From Chamaesiphon sp. 336R_metabinner_41 (lineage in GTDB: Bacteria; Cyanobacteriota; Cyanobacteriia; Cyanobacteriales; Chamaesiphonaceae), in NCBI GenBank assembly GCA_025359915.1, contig JANYDE010000101.1:1-43091 (forward strand): DNA of 43,091 nt, in the 5' to 3' direction. Positions 27,339-33,549 of the stretch are shown piece after piece. The stretch's first letter is position 1. Each line of letters starts with the position of its first letter. The position numbers and the translations under genes are program-made. The notes beneath the pieces are model-generated. The model did not search any database and was not told the DNA's origin. It saw only the letters and a list, made by a program, of their open reading frames with translations.

Positions 27339-27716
27339 ATGGATAATATAAAGACCAATCTTTCTACCGCGAATCACTGGAACAGTAATCCAAATTGGGC
27401 AACAGATGAAGAGTGGGTGAGGGCTGCGGCTAATCTGGAATCTGAGACAGGAGTAGATATTCTGATTGGGGCAGATTTAGGAAATAATTTAGATTATCCC
27501 GATCAGATTATCCCCAATCAAATCGATGTCGATCGATTGACAGTGGTTATTCAAGAAGGTTTAAGAGATTTGTTATCTCAAGAGGAATTAACAACACTAG
27601 TGGCTGAAACTAATGCTTATATTAGAGAACGAGTCTATCATTTGAAGTTCGTTGGCGTTGGCGAAGCCTCTCGAAGAGAAGCCTTTCAGAACGAAAATCG
27701 TTCTAAAGTCTAATTT
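27339..27716 (+). CDS. Unknown protein paired with the GNAT-like gene, C-terminus made by a repeat insertion
   Basis: This protein of about 124 aa has no recognised family. The body (residues 1-107) is acidic, with WATDEEWVRAAANLESETG and a helical end (SQEELTTLVAETNAYIRERVYHL). The final 17 or so residues are translated from a dispersed cyanobacterial repeat (GTTGGCG, then AGCCTCTCG, then AGAGAAGCC, at about 27659-27683) plus a small hairpin (AGAACGA/TCGTTCT, 27688-27704). The native C-terminus was therefore probably replaced. It begins 3 bp after the GNAT-like gene and is certainly co-transcribed with it. It could be an antitoxin or an accessory subunit (inference). Confidence 0.65.
27659..27704. 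repeat. Interspersed repeat plus hairpin read through by the preceding gene
   Basis: GTTGGCG-AGCCTCTCG-AGAGAAGCC type sequence is a common cyanobacterial interspersed element. Related fragments occur near 28746-28770, 34870-34895 and 36206-36245. It is followed by the perfect inverted repeat AGAACGA/TCGTTCT (27688-27694 and 27698-27704). It lies between the end of the GNAT module and the first smc-tail copy. Confidence 0.65.
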
Positions 27717-27727
27717 CATCTCTGAAC

Positions 27728-27797
27728 GATCGGCGTGACGCAAGCACGGGGAGCTTATACTCAGGTATTGGGTATCAATTTCAAGACTTCGGCGTAG
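27728..27797 (+). pseudogene. First downstream copy of the smc 3' end (about 70 bp)
   Basis: Read from 27729 the sequence encodes [22 protein letters not shown] followed by TAG, the last 22 residues of SMC with one change (L to F). Over 38 nt (27733-27770) it is identical to both the smc gene and the third copy. It has no head domain and cannot be functional. It marks the right end of the GNAT module and the left end of the next module. Synonymous positions match smc at one site and the third copy at another, so it is not a simple copy of either. Confidence 0.9.
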
Positions 27798-27860
27798 AGT
27801 GGGGATGACAAATTTTAATAGCTAACTTATAATTAGAAGTATAAATAGGCTATTTAAGGA

Positions 27861-27990
27861 TGCAGCAGACGTACTTATGGCACGACATCCCGTTACCACT
27901 TGTGGTCGAGGCTAGTCCGGTAAAGACGTTCTGAATACCAAAACTAATGTTTTGGCGAAGGCTCCTTCTAAGGAGCTTTTGTTATTTAAG
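27861..27990 (+). ncRNA. Candidate structured small RNA with intrinsic terminator
   Basis: This stretch between the first smc-tail copy and the next gene has no ORF but consecutive hairpins: ACCAC/GTGGT at about 27895-27906, CCAAAAC/GTTTTGG at about 27939-27956, and a perfect GCTCCTT/AAGGAGC stem with a 2-nt loop at 27961-27976, followed by TTTTGTT. The last is a typical intrinsic terminator, so a transcript should end here although no gene precedes it. I do not recognise an Rfam family. It could equally be the leftover 3' end of a deleted gene. Confidence 0.4.
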
Positions 27991-28097
27991 GCTTCGGTAA
28001 CTTTTTATTAGTCAGTAGATTATTCGCGATCACCAGAAAGCTCAAACTCTATGTGAGTTTTTTAATGTTTATCCATCACTTTTTAGTGCATCATCGC

Positions 28098-28547
28098 TTA
28101 TAATTCCCATACATGATTGGGATTATTGAGAGCAGCTTTGACTTTAGATAGATCGGATAAATCTTGAAATGGACTAGAATTAGCCAACTGAACGATCGCA
28201 TCTAGAGTCAAACTTAGCTGATAATTATCCTCCGTAGATATTGATCGATCGACTGTTTGAAAGAGTGATTTAAAATTCTCAGCTCTTTCATCAAAAGAGC
28301 GATCGAGATACCCTATAACTAATTCTCGTTTTAAATTAATATCAGCTAAAGTTGTCTGTCGCCAAGCTTCGATTTCATCACGTTTAGTTTTTTCTGTCTC
28401 TGCAACCTCTAAATACTCCTGTCCTTGCCTAACAATATCACTTTCCTTTGCTTGTTCTCGATCCGCCAGCCCACCAGCTCCAACTAGAATTCCAGCACCG
28501 CTAAACAAAGCGACCGCACCAAAAATGAGCGGAATAATAAAAACCAT
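28098..28547 (-). CDS. Unknown protein with one N-terminal membrane helix
   Basis: This 149-aa protein has a glycine/alanine-rich hydrophobic N-terminus (IIPLIFGAVALFSGAGILVGAGGLA, residues about 4-28). A charged, helical cytoplasmic domain follows (EYLEVAETEKTKRDEIEAWRQTTLADINLKRELVIGYLD), ending with LTLDAIVQLANSSPFQDLSDLSKVKAAL. No family is recognised. The layout resembles small membrane-anchored proteins of accessory islands. It lies on the minus strand within the second smc-tail module, and its start at 28547 is preceded by AGAGG at about 28553-28557 on its strand, which supports it. Confidence 0.6.
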   Translation of the reverse strand: MVFIIPLIFGAVALFSGAGILVGAGGLADREQAKESDIVRQGQEYLEVAETEKTKRDEIEAWRQTTLADINLKRELVIGYLDRSFDERAENFKSLFQTVDRSISTEDNYQLSLTLDAIVQLANSSPFQDLSDLSKVKAALNNPNHVWEL

Positions 28548-28685
28548 AGGAAACCTCTTTAAAACGATCGGTTTTAATCAGTCCCACAAGCATAACAATT
28601 GAAATAGTGAATCGACCTCAGTATATTTACGATGTCAGTAGCATCAGCTCTCGATCGATCTGCCAGGAACTTCAGACCATGAAGT

Positions 28686-28775
28686 GATGAAAATGATTGC
28701 TCTGTATATATTTTAAGTAGCAATAGAGCCTTTGCTAATTCGACTCGTTGGCGTAGCCTCTCAGAATGAGAATCG
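28686..28775. repeat. Long dispersed repeat, copy 1
   Basis: About 90 bp that recur with roughly 80-85% identity at 34809-34900. Both copies share ATGATTGCTCTG, TTTTAAGTAG, AATAGAGCCTTTGCTA and TTCGACTCGTTGG, then a more variable AGCCTCTC part with GAGAAT. A minus-strand reading frame runs through it in both copies but gives only a short peptide (LLLLK core) joined to non-repeat sequence, so I treat it as a repeat, not a gene. Confidence 0.75.
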
Positions 28776-28778
28776 ATA

Positions 28779-29126
28779 TCATAATGGCAAATACCGAACT
28801 GTATTCTGTAACTCCTCCGCAGTAGCAAGTTGGGAAATTAATTCTAAATCTGTAATGCAACCACCAATCGATATATTTAACTGATGGGCATACAGCACCC
28901 CTGGGAAAAAGATTCCCGATTCTTGGCGATGTTGCGCTTCTACCAGAAAGTCATCATCTTGGGTAAAGAGTATCCTATTAAGTTCAGTAGATCGATCTAA
29001 AATCTTGCGATCTGGAAAACCAGTTCTTCCATCTTCTTGTACTGTTAAAACATCAATATTTCGTAAGCGCAAACCACTAGTAATTGATCGAGGAACGTGT
29101 TCGTCCATGTAAAAAGCAAGACTCAT
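28779..29126 (-). CDS. DUF5615 PIN-like protein, probable toxin
   Basis: This 115-aa protein of the DUF5615 family, a PIN-fold relative, is a presumed RNase. It starts LAFYMDEHVPRSITSGLRLRNIDVLTVQEDG, where D7/E8 stand for the first acidic site. LFTQDDDFL (about residues 53-61) holds the conserved acidic cluster, and the C-terminal half contains GVLYAHQLNISIGGCI. I choose the ATG at 29126, 5 bp after the stop of the upstream DUF433 gene, over the GTG at 29144, which would overlap that gene. DUF433-DUF5615 pairs behave like VapBC-type toxin-antitoxin systems by guilt of association; activity here is inferred. Confidence 0.85.
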   Translation of the reverse strand: MSLAFYMDEHVPRSITSGLRLRNIDVLTVQEDGRTGFPDRKILDRSTELNRILFTQDDDFLVEAQHRQESGIFFPGVLYAHQLNISIGGCITDLELISQLATAEELQNTVRYLPL

Positions 29127-29131
29127 TACAA

Positions 29132-29440
29132 TTATTCCTGACACTCCAATCGGCTTGCTAAGTTCAATGGTTCGGCTTGCTGACGAAGACTTTCAGCAAA
29201 ATCAAAACGTCTTTGGATATCCAGATCCATTTCGCCCCGATAATCCCAATAGTAGGCAAGAGCAGAATAAATTTGACTCATACTTAGGTCTGGATACTGA
29301 AAATGGATTTCTTCAGGACTCCAACCATAGGCTTTTTGAGCGATGATGATTTCCACTACTTTCATCGTAGTTCCAGCCACGATCGGTACCTGAAGATCAT
29401 CGAGATGGATATGTTTATAAGCAGTAGCAATAGATGTCAT
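29132..29440 (-). CDS. DUF433 protein, probable antitoxin to DUF5615
   Basis: This is a 102-aa DUF433 protein with a predicted helix-turn-helix: TYPIVAGTTMKV-like VPIVAGTTMKVVEIIIAQKAYGWSPEEIHFQYPDLSMSQIYSALAYYWDYRGEMD is the family core (about residues 18-72). The PEEIHFQYPDLSMSQIYSALAYY part is the DNA-binding helix pair. The C-terminal tail (RRFDFAESLRQQAEPLN) probably binds the toxin. It lies directly upstream of the DUF5615 gene on the minus strand, and its own promoter would lie in 29441-29520. Confidence 0.85.
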   Translation of the reverse strand: MTSIATAYKHIHLDDLQVPIVAGTTMKVVEIIIAQKAYGWSPEEIHFQYPDLSMSQIYSALAYYWDYRGEMDLDIQRRFDFAESLRQQAEPLNLASRLECQE

Positions 29441-29553
29441 AGGAAATCGATAAAACCTGCTAATTCTATTGTACCAAGTGAATTCTCATTATTGCCACTC
29501 GACTAGAACCGATCTATAATTTCTATAGGAACTAGAGAAAATCCTTATTACCA

Positions 29554-29673
29554 ATGTCTGGAGTAACTGTATCAGCCCACACCAGTCAAGACATAGTCGA
29601 TCGGATCGACTCGATTACCTACGGTACGCTTACGCGAACGCCAAATCCGAACGCCGCAATTGATCTCAAGTAG
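29554..29673 (+). CDS. Doubtful 39-aa ORF, possibly a truncated antitoxin-like gene
   Basis: ATG at 29554 opens 39 codons (MSGVTVSAHTSQDIVDRID) ending at TAG 29671-29673. The second half runs into a dispersed repeat (GGTACGCTTACGCGAACGCC), so the C-terminus looks artificial. It may be the front of a small gene cut by the repeat. Support is weak. Confidence 0.25.
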   Translation: MSGVTVSAHTSQDIVDRIDSITYGTLTRTPNPNAAIDLK

Positions 29674-29678
29674 TCGGG

Positions 29679-29924
29679 ATGGCATTAGATTTATTCGTTG
29701 AACTTCCGCCTTCAGTGCGCGAAGCATGGCTCAAAGCCAGCACCACAAGCTCCCCGCAGCAAATGAAAGCATTGATGGATAACATTGCTCGAACGATCGT
29801 TGATGCTCAGTATCAAGCCGCGCATACTCAAGTTATGGAACAAATGCAGATCGAACACCTAGAACCATTGAACACAGAAGACGATCTTCTGGCTGCTGCG
29901 GTTAATATCACCAAGCAGAAATAG
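29679..29924 (+). CDS. Small unknown protein before the third smc-tail copy
   Basis: This is an 81-aa helical, acidic protein (LPPSVREAWLKASTTSSPQQMKALMDNIARTIVDAQY, ending in HLEPLNTEDDLLAAAVNITKQK). No family is recognised. It starts 5 bp after the doubtful ORF at 29554, so the two could be pieces of one small operon. It ends 42 bp before the smc-tail copy and may itself be a remnant of a module. Confidence 0.45.
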   Translation: MALDLFVELPPSVREAWLKASTTSSPQQMKALMDNIARTIVDAQYQAAHTQVMEQMQIEHLEPLNTEDDLLAAAVNITKQK

Positions 29925-29965
29925 AATGTTGCGTTTGTGTTTGGATCTGAATATTTGGGTTGCTA

Positions 29966-30376
29966 GATATCTTCGCCGAACTCTCTGACGGCGACGGTTT
30001 CCTCCAATTAGAAGATCCCGCCAACCCCTTCGCTGGCGGTTTAAATCTCGTCGCCCAGCCCAAAGGTAAACCAGTACAGCGGCTCTCCTCGATGTCTGGG
30101 GGCGAGAAATCTCTCACCGCACTCAGTTTTATCTTCGCCCTCCAACGCTACCGCCCATCGCCGTTCTATGCCTTCGATGAGGTAGATATGTTCCTGGATG
30201 GGGCAAATGTGGAACGCCTGTCGAAGATGATTCGCAAGCAAGCCAATCAAGCCCAGTTTTTGGTAGTGAGTCTGCGTCGCCCGATGATTGAAGCTGCCGA
30301 CAGGATGATCGGGGTGACGCAAGCACGGGGAGCTTATACTCAGGTATTGGGCATCAATCTCAAGACTTCGGCGTAG
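29966..30376 (+). pseudogene. Second downstream copy of the smc 3' end (C-terminal ATPase head part)
   Basis: The copy encodes 136 residues plus stop, from [12 protein letters not shown] to KTSA, including the ABC signature [10 protein letters not shown] and Walker [14 protein letters not shown]. It lacks the coiled coil and the Walker A half. Compared codon by codon with smc 26359-26769, about 31 codons differ, about 28 of them synonymous. The three amino-acid changes are N to A, H to Q and T to M. Similarity starts sharply at AGATATC (29966). No ATG is available; a TTG at 29960 would be the only possible start. It is a pseudogene fragment or a displaced gene end that remained intact for a long time. 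Confidence 0.9.
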
Positions 30377-30423
30377 AAGTAGTTTCACGCCTATTCTAAA
30401 TATAGTAAGGCTAAAAATCGCAC

Positions 30424-30453
30424 TTGGCATAAAATCTCAAAACGAGATATACT
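30424..30453 (+). promoter_or_regulatory. Probable promoter and operator of higBA pair 2
   Basis: TTGGCA (30424-30429) and TATACT (30448-30453) are separated by 18 bp and lie 27 bp upstream of the toxin ATG. The spacer contains the inverted repeat ATCTC-AAAAC-GAGAT (30434-30448), well placed for binding of the HigA repressor and autoregulation. Confidence 0.55.
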
Positions 30454-30479
30454 ATTTACAGTAGGGTATTCTCAAGCAA

Positions 30480-30764
30480 ATGCACATTATTAGCCGGAAA
30501 AGATTGCTTGAGTTCGCGACGGTTCATGCAGACTCAGAAACTTCACTAGATACTTGGTATAGAATCACCAAAGCTGCCGAGTGGCAAAATTTAGTAGAAC
30601 TCAGGGAAGCATATCCTTCTGCCGATCTAGTTGGTATTTATACAGTTTTCAATATTAAAGGAAATTACTATCGATTGATAGGTGAAATAAATTATCGTAG
30701 CGGCACTATTTTTGTCCGAGATATCTTAACCCATGTAGATTACAACAAGGATCGATGGAAATGA
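30480..30764 (+). CDS. higB: HigB-type mRNA interferase toxin, pair 2
   Basis: This 94-aa RelE-fold toxin is predicted to cleave ribosome-bound mRNA. LDTWYRITKAAEWQNLVELREAYPSAD leads into the active-core VFNIKGNYYRLIGEINY (about residues 58-74) and the closing DILTHVDYNKDRW. It overlaps its antitoxin gene by 10 bp and has its own promoter just after the smc-tail copy, so it is the first gene of a third cargo module. Its relation to the HigB at 9394 is clear in the core, but the flanks have diverged. Confidence 0.9.
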   Translation: MHIISRKRLLEFATVHADSETSLDTWYRITKAAEWQNLVELREAYPSADLVGIYTVFNIKGNYYRLIGEINYRSGTIFVRDILTHVDYNKDRWK

Positions 30765-31168
30765 AAACTCCTATATTAGATCGAGAATATGCCCAATTAC
30801 TGGTCGCCGTTCAACCCAAGGTTATTGAAACAGAAGAAGAGAATGAATTTTACTTAACAGAAGTTACTAAACTGATACAGTTAGGTGAAACAATATCTCC
30901 AGCACAAGAGCGGTTGCTCAGACTATTGGTGAATTTGATTGAGAGCTTTGAAGATCTGCATTATCAACTTAAATCTGCTACGCCCTTAGAAATTTTAACC
31001 GAATTGGTACGAGATCGAGGACTAAAACAGAAAGACATGTTAGTAGTATTTGGTTCTCAAGGAATAGCTTCAGAGGTACTCAATGGCAAACGGGGAATTA
31101 GCAAAGCTCAGGCCAAAGCACTAGGTGAGTTTTTTAAAGTTTCTCCATCAGTATTTTTTGAAAACTAA
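30755..31168 (+). CDS. higA: HigA-type antitoxin (HTH domain), pair 2
   Basis: This 137-aa antitoxin has an N-terminal helical part with VQPKVIETEEENEFYLTEV. The C-terminal Cro/C1-type HTH contains RGLKQKDMLVVFGSQGIASEVLNGKRGISKAQAKALGEFFKVSP. It is translationally coupled to higB (ATG at 30755 or 30761, inside the toxin gene). It should neutralise HigB and repress the promoter at 30424. It is similar to the HigA at 9006 at PKVIETE, in the PxEIL segment and in the HTH. Confidence 0.9.
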   Translation: MEMKTPILDREYAQLLVAVQPKVIETEEENEFYLTEVTKLIQLGETISPAQERLLRLLVNLIESFEDLHYQLKSATPLEILTELVRDRGLKQKDMLVVFGSQGIASEVLNGKRGISKAQAKALGEFFKVSPSVFFEN

Positions 31169-31171
31169 AAT

Positions 31172-31279
31172 CTAAGATCCTGCAATTAGATCCACCTTGT
31201 CTAATTGTAGTAAAATTTTCTCCGCATTCAATACTAAATCCTCATCGGACAAAGGTAAAAATTCTAAATACGCTGTTCG
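31172..31279 (-). pseudogene. Remnant of an unidentified minus-strand gene
   Basis: On the minus strand an open frame without start codon encodes about 35 residues containing AYLEFLPLSDEDLVLNAEK and ILLQLDKVDLIAG before a TAG at 31172-31174. The composition is protein-like and differs from intergenic DNA around it. It looks like the C-terminal end of a decayed small gene, possibly another antitoxin. The family is not certain. Confidence 0.35.
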
Positions 31280-31302
31280 TTAACTCAATCCGCTAAACCC
31301 CT

Positions 31303-32223
31303 ATGACTCGATTCCCACATGACCAGTTTGCGAAGGATTTTCTAGAGTCATTATTATCGCCGCTAGGACAAGTTCAAACCTCTCTGAAAATTAGTGGTGA
31401 AGTTCGGGAAGTCGATGTTTATTTTATCCCCGATCCCAAACTTCCACCCATCCAAGAATTAGGAATACTAGCTGAATGTGCGAAAAGCACTGTCATCTTT
31501 GAACCGTATCGCAATTCAGTCAAAGTGCCGCAAATTCGCGCTTGCATGTCAAAGCTATACGATCTGCACAGCTATCTGCTCAGAGAGGCTAAAAGACAAT
31601 CGCAGCCAGAACTAGGCGATGATGTTTTACCGGATCTCTGGATTTTGACACCCACACTGTCCGCCCAAATTTTAGAGGGACTTGGTGCTAAATTAGAGCT
31701 AGACAAGTGGGGCGAAGGTGTATATCTGCTCAGTCCAACTCTCAAGACAGGGATTATTGTCATTCATCAACTACCCAAGACACCGACAACTCTATGGGTT
31801 AGACTATTGGGTAAGGGCAAAGTACAGGCGCAAGCCATCCAAGAAGTGGCTGCACTACCAGAGGAGCATCCCTATCGAAATAATGCTTTGGATTTGCTGG
31901 GTAATCTGAAAGTTATCCTCGAAGCAAGAGAAACAATCGAACCAGAAGAGCAGGAGTTAATTATGCAGTTATCACCTTTATATTTAGAAAAGCTTCAAGC
32001 AGCCCAGCAAGTTGGAGAACAAATTGGCGAACAGAGAGGCGAAATTAATGGTCGGCAAGATTTTGTGCTGCGTTTGTTAAAGAAACGAGTAGGTGATGTC
32101 TCCACAGAGATATTAGCAAGGGTGATGGAGTTGTCTTTAGAGCAGTTAGAAGATTTATATGATGCGGCTTTAGATTTTACCCAAATGAGCGATTTGACCT
32201 ACTGGTTAGAGCGAAATGGGTAA
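31303..32223 (+). CDS. DUF4351 protein with a PD-(D/E)XK-like N-terminal domain (Rpn/transposase-associated type)
   Basis: This 306-aa protein is of a type abundant in cyanobacteria. The N-terminal region (FAKDFLESLLSPLGQVQTSLKISGEVREVDVYFIP, then GILAECAKSTVIFEPYRN) fits the nuclease-like fold of these families, with an aspartate at EVDVYF as candidate active-site residue. The C-terminal domain RQDFVLRLLKKRVGDVSTEILARVMELSLEQLEDLYDAALDF is a typical DUF4351 module (about residues 250-300). A glutamine/glutamate-rich linker with repeated GEQIGEQRGEI precedes it. The role may be DNA cleavage or promotion of recombination, by family analogy only. It lies between two toxin-antitoxin pairs. Confidence 0.75.
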   Translation: MTRFPHDQFAKDFLESLLSPLGQVQTSLKISGEVREVDVYFIPDPKLPPIQELGILAECAKSTVIFEPYRNSVKVPQIRACMSKLYDLHSYLLREAKRQSQPELGDDVLPDLWILTPTLSAQILEGLGAKLELDKWGEGVYLLSPTLKTGIIVIHQLPKTPTTLWVRLLGKGKVQAQAIQEVAALPEEHPYRNNALDLLGNLKVILEARETIEPEEQELIMQLSPLYLEKLQAAQQVGEQIGEQRGEINGRQDFVLRLLKKRVGDVSTEILARVMELSLEQLEDLYDAALDFTQMSDLTYWLERNG

Positions 32224-32294
32224 AAATTAGGATTGAGAGATTGATTTATAACTTAGAAAGATTGAAGCAAAACTCAAATTCAAGGCAAAATATT

Positions 32295-32516
32295 ATGTTA
32301 GAGCCACTTACTCAAGCAAAATACCAGATCGATCTAGACAGAACCCCATCCGAACAACTACAGAAAAATCTGGCGAGCCAAGCTGTATTGCGCCAATGGC
32401 TGGATGAGGAAGTAACTCCAGAAGACTTGAATGAGAGAAAGCAATTCTGGGAAGAATTCAAGGAGATAATAGACAGCAATAGAGCATCCGGCTGCAAGCT
32501 TTATTCCCCAGAATAA
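32295..32516 (+). CDS. Probable antitoxin of a PIN-domain toxin
   Basis: This 73-aa acidic, helical protein (SQAVLRQWLDEEVTPEDLNERKQFWEEFKEIID) ends 4 bp before the PIN toxin gene. Size, charge and position fit a VapB-like antitoxin, although I cannot see a DNA-binding domain. I use the ATG at 32295 (MLEPLTQAKYQIDLDRTPSEQ) rather than the in-frame codon at 32241, because the region before it is AT-rich and unlike protein. Confidence 0.65.
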   Translation: MLEPLTQAKYQIDLDRTPSEQLQKNLASQAVLRQWLDEEVTPEDLNERKQFWEEFKEIIDSNRASGCKLYSPE

Positions 32517-32520
32517 TCGA

Positions 32521-32988
32521 ATGATTGTATGTTTAGATAGCGGAATTCTGGGGCTATTATCATCACCATATCAATTAGGTGAAGCTAGGGAATGTAGCGA
32601 ATGGTTATATAGATTATTATCAAGAAGCGTGTATGTCGTGAGTTCGGATATTTGTGACTATGAAGTGAGAAGAGGACTAAAGTTAGCTTTAATCGATCGT
32701 CCCGTTAAATCGGGATTGAAACAATTAGACGCGCTGACAAATGTAATTGACTTTTTGCCTTTGACTAGAGAGGTACTAGAAAAAGCTTCAGATCTGTGGG
32801 CGCAAGCAAGAAGTCAAGGCAAAGCAACAGCTAATGATAAAAATATCGATGGAGATATGATTATTGCCGCCCATTGGTCGATATTGAGTGCTAAATATTC
32901 AGGTCGAGAGGTTATGATGGTAACTACTAATGTTAAGCACTTGGGCTATTTTACTAATGCTTACACCTGGCAAGATATCAATCTTTGA
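32521..32988 (+). CDS. PIN-domain ribonuclease, VapC-like toxin
   Basis: This 155-aa PIN protein is a presumed Mg-dependent RNase. The acidic residues of the active site are seen in MIVCLDSGILGLL (D6), SSDICDYEVRRGLKLA (E43 region), NDKNIDGDMIIAAHW (D114/D116) and the closing TTNVKHLG block. It follows its probable antitoxin by 4 bp. The sequence resembles cyanobacterial PIN proteins more than classical VapC, so the RNA target cannot be guessed. Confidence 0.85.
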   Translation: MIVCLDSGILGLLSSPYQLGEARECSEWLYRLLSRSVYVVSSDICDYEVRRGLKLALIDRPVKSGLKQLDALTNVIDFLPLTREVLEKASDLWAQARSQGKATANDKNIDGDMIIAAHWSILSAKYSGREVMMVTTNVKHLGYFTNAYTWQDINL

Positions 32989-32990
32989 TG

Positions 32991-33533
32991 CTATGGTTTA
33001 ATCAATCCCTCTTCTGAATCACGATATTTACTGACTAGTTTCTTTTGTTTAATCTTAGGGTATGCCAATACAGAGATAGTGGGTGCTGAAACTACAATAA
33101 GTCCCAGCACAATTAACAGAGATGAATTAATTGAAAAAACAAATGGAGTTAAAATACCTGAAAATATCACAGAAAACATTGATTTCCATAGTAATGGATA
33201 TTTTTTCGATTTTGGGTCGTTAAACATATCCATGATTAGCTTGAAAACCATGTATATCATTCCAATCATGAGAAAAAGTGGGATGATTGCGTCAAAAGAA
33301 TAGCGGTTATAGTAATGATTAGCGAGAGGGGTAATAGCACTTACGGCTACACTCATTATGATTAATCCTAAACAACCGATAGGACCAGCTTCTGTGAACA
33401 TTGCAAAAAAAGAAATAACACATAAGGCACTAATAATTAATATGATAGAGCCGACAAGTAAGCTGGCAAATCCACCAATATAAATTTTCAATATTAATGT
33501 TATCCCTGCAATCAAAAAAAGTAAAAATATCAA
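32991..33533 (-). CDS. Polytopic membrane protein, unknown
   Basis: This 180-aa protein has five to six membrane helices (about residues 2-18, 22-44, 50-66, 80-96, 115-132 and 138-155) and a basic, hydrophilic C-terminus (YPKIKQKKLVSKYRDSEEGLIKP). No family is recognised. It ends 3 bp from the PIN gene's stop on the opposite strand and begins 16 bp after the kinase gene on its own strand, so it is probably co-transcribed with the kinase. Base composition is AT-richer than in neighbouring genes. Confidence 0.6.
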   Translation of the reverse strand: MIFLLFLIAGITLILKIYIGGFASLLVGSIILIISALCVISFFAMFTEAGPIGCLGLIIMSVAVSAITPLANHYYNRYSFDAIIPLFLMIGMIYMVFKLIMDMFNDPKSKKYPLLWKSMFSVIFSGILTPFVFSINSSLLIVLGLIVVSAPTISVLAYPKIKQKKLVSKYRDSEEGLIKP

Positions 33534-33549
33534 GTTTTGATACGGTAGA

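Noticed and set aside
27915-27926. GGCTAGTCCGGT resembles the GGCTAGTCCGTT of Cas9 tracrRNA
   Set aside because: No cas gene or CRISPR repeat is in the window, and the rest of the hairpins do not match a tracrRNA. A short chance match.
28574-28828. Minus-strand ORF of 84 codons
   Set aside because: It is mostly the dispersed repeat of 28686-28775. Its only similarity is to the other repeat copy at 34809-34900.
29960-30376. Third smc copy as a functional separate gene
   Set aside because: It has no ATG or ribosome-binding site, lacks the Walker A half and coiled coil, and begins abruptly within the conserved block, so I keep it as a pseudogene fragment.
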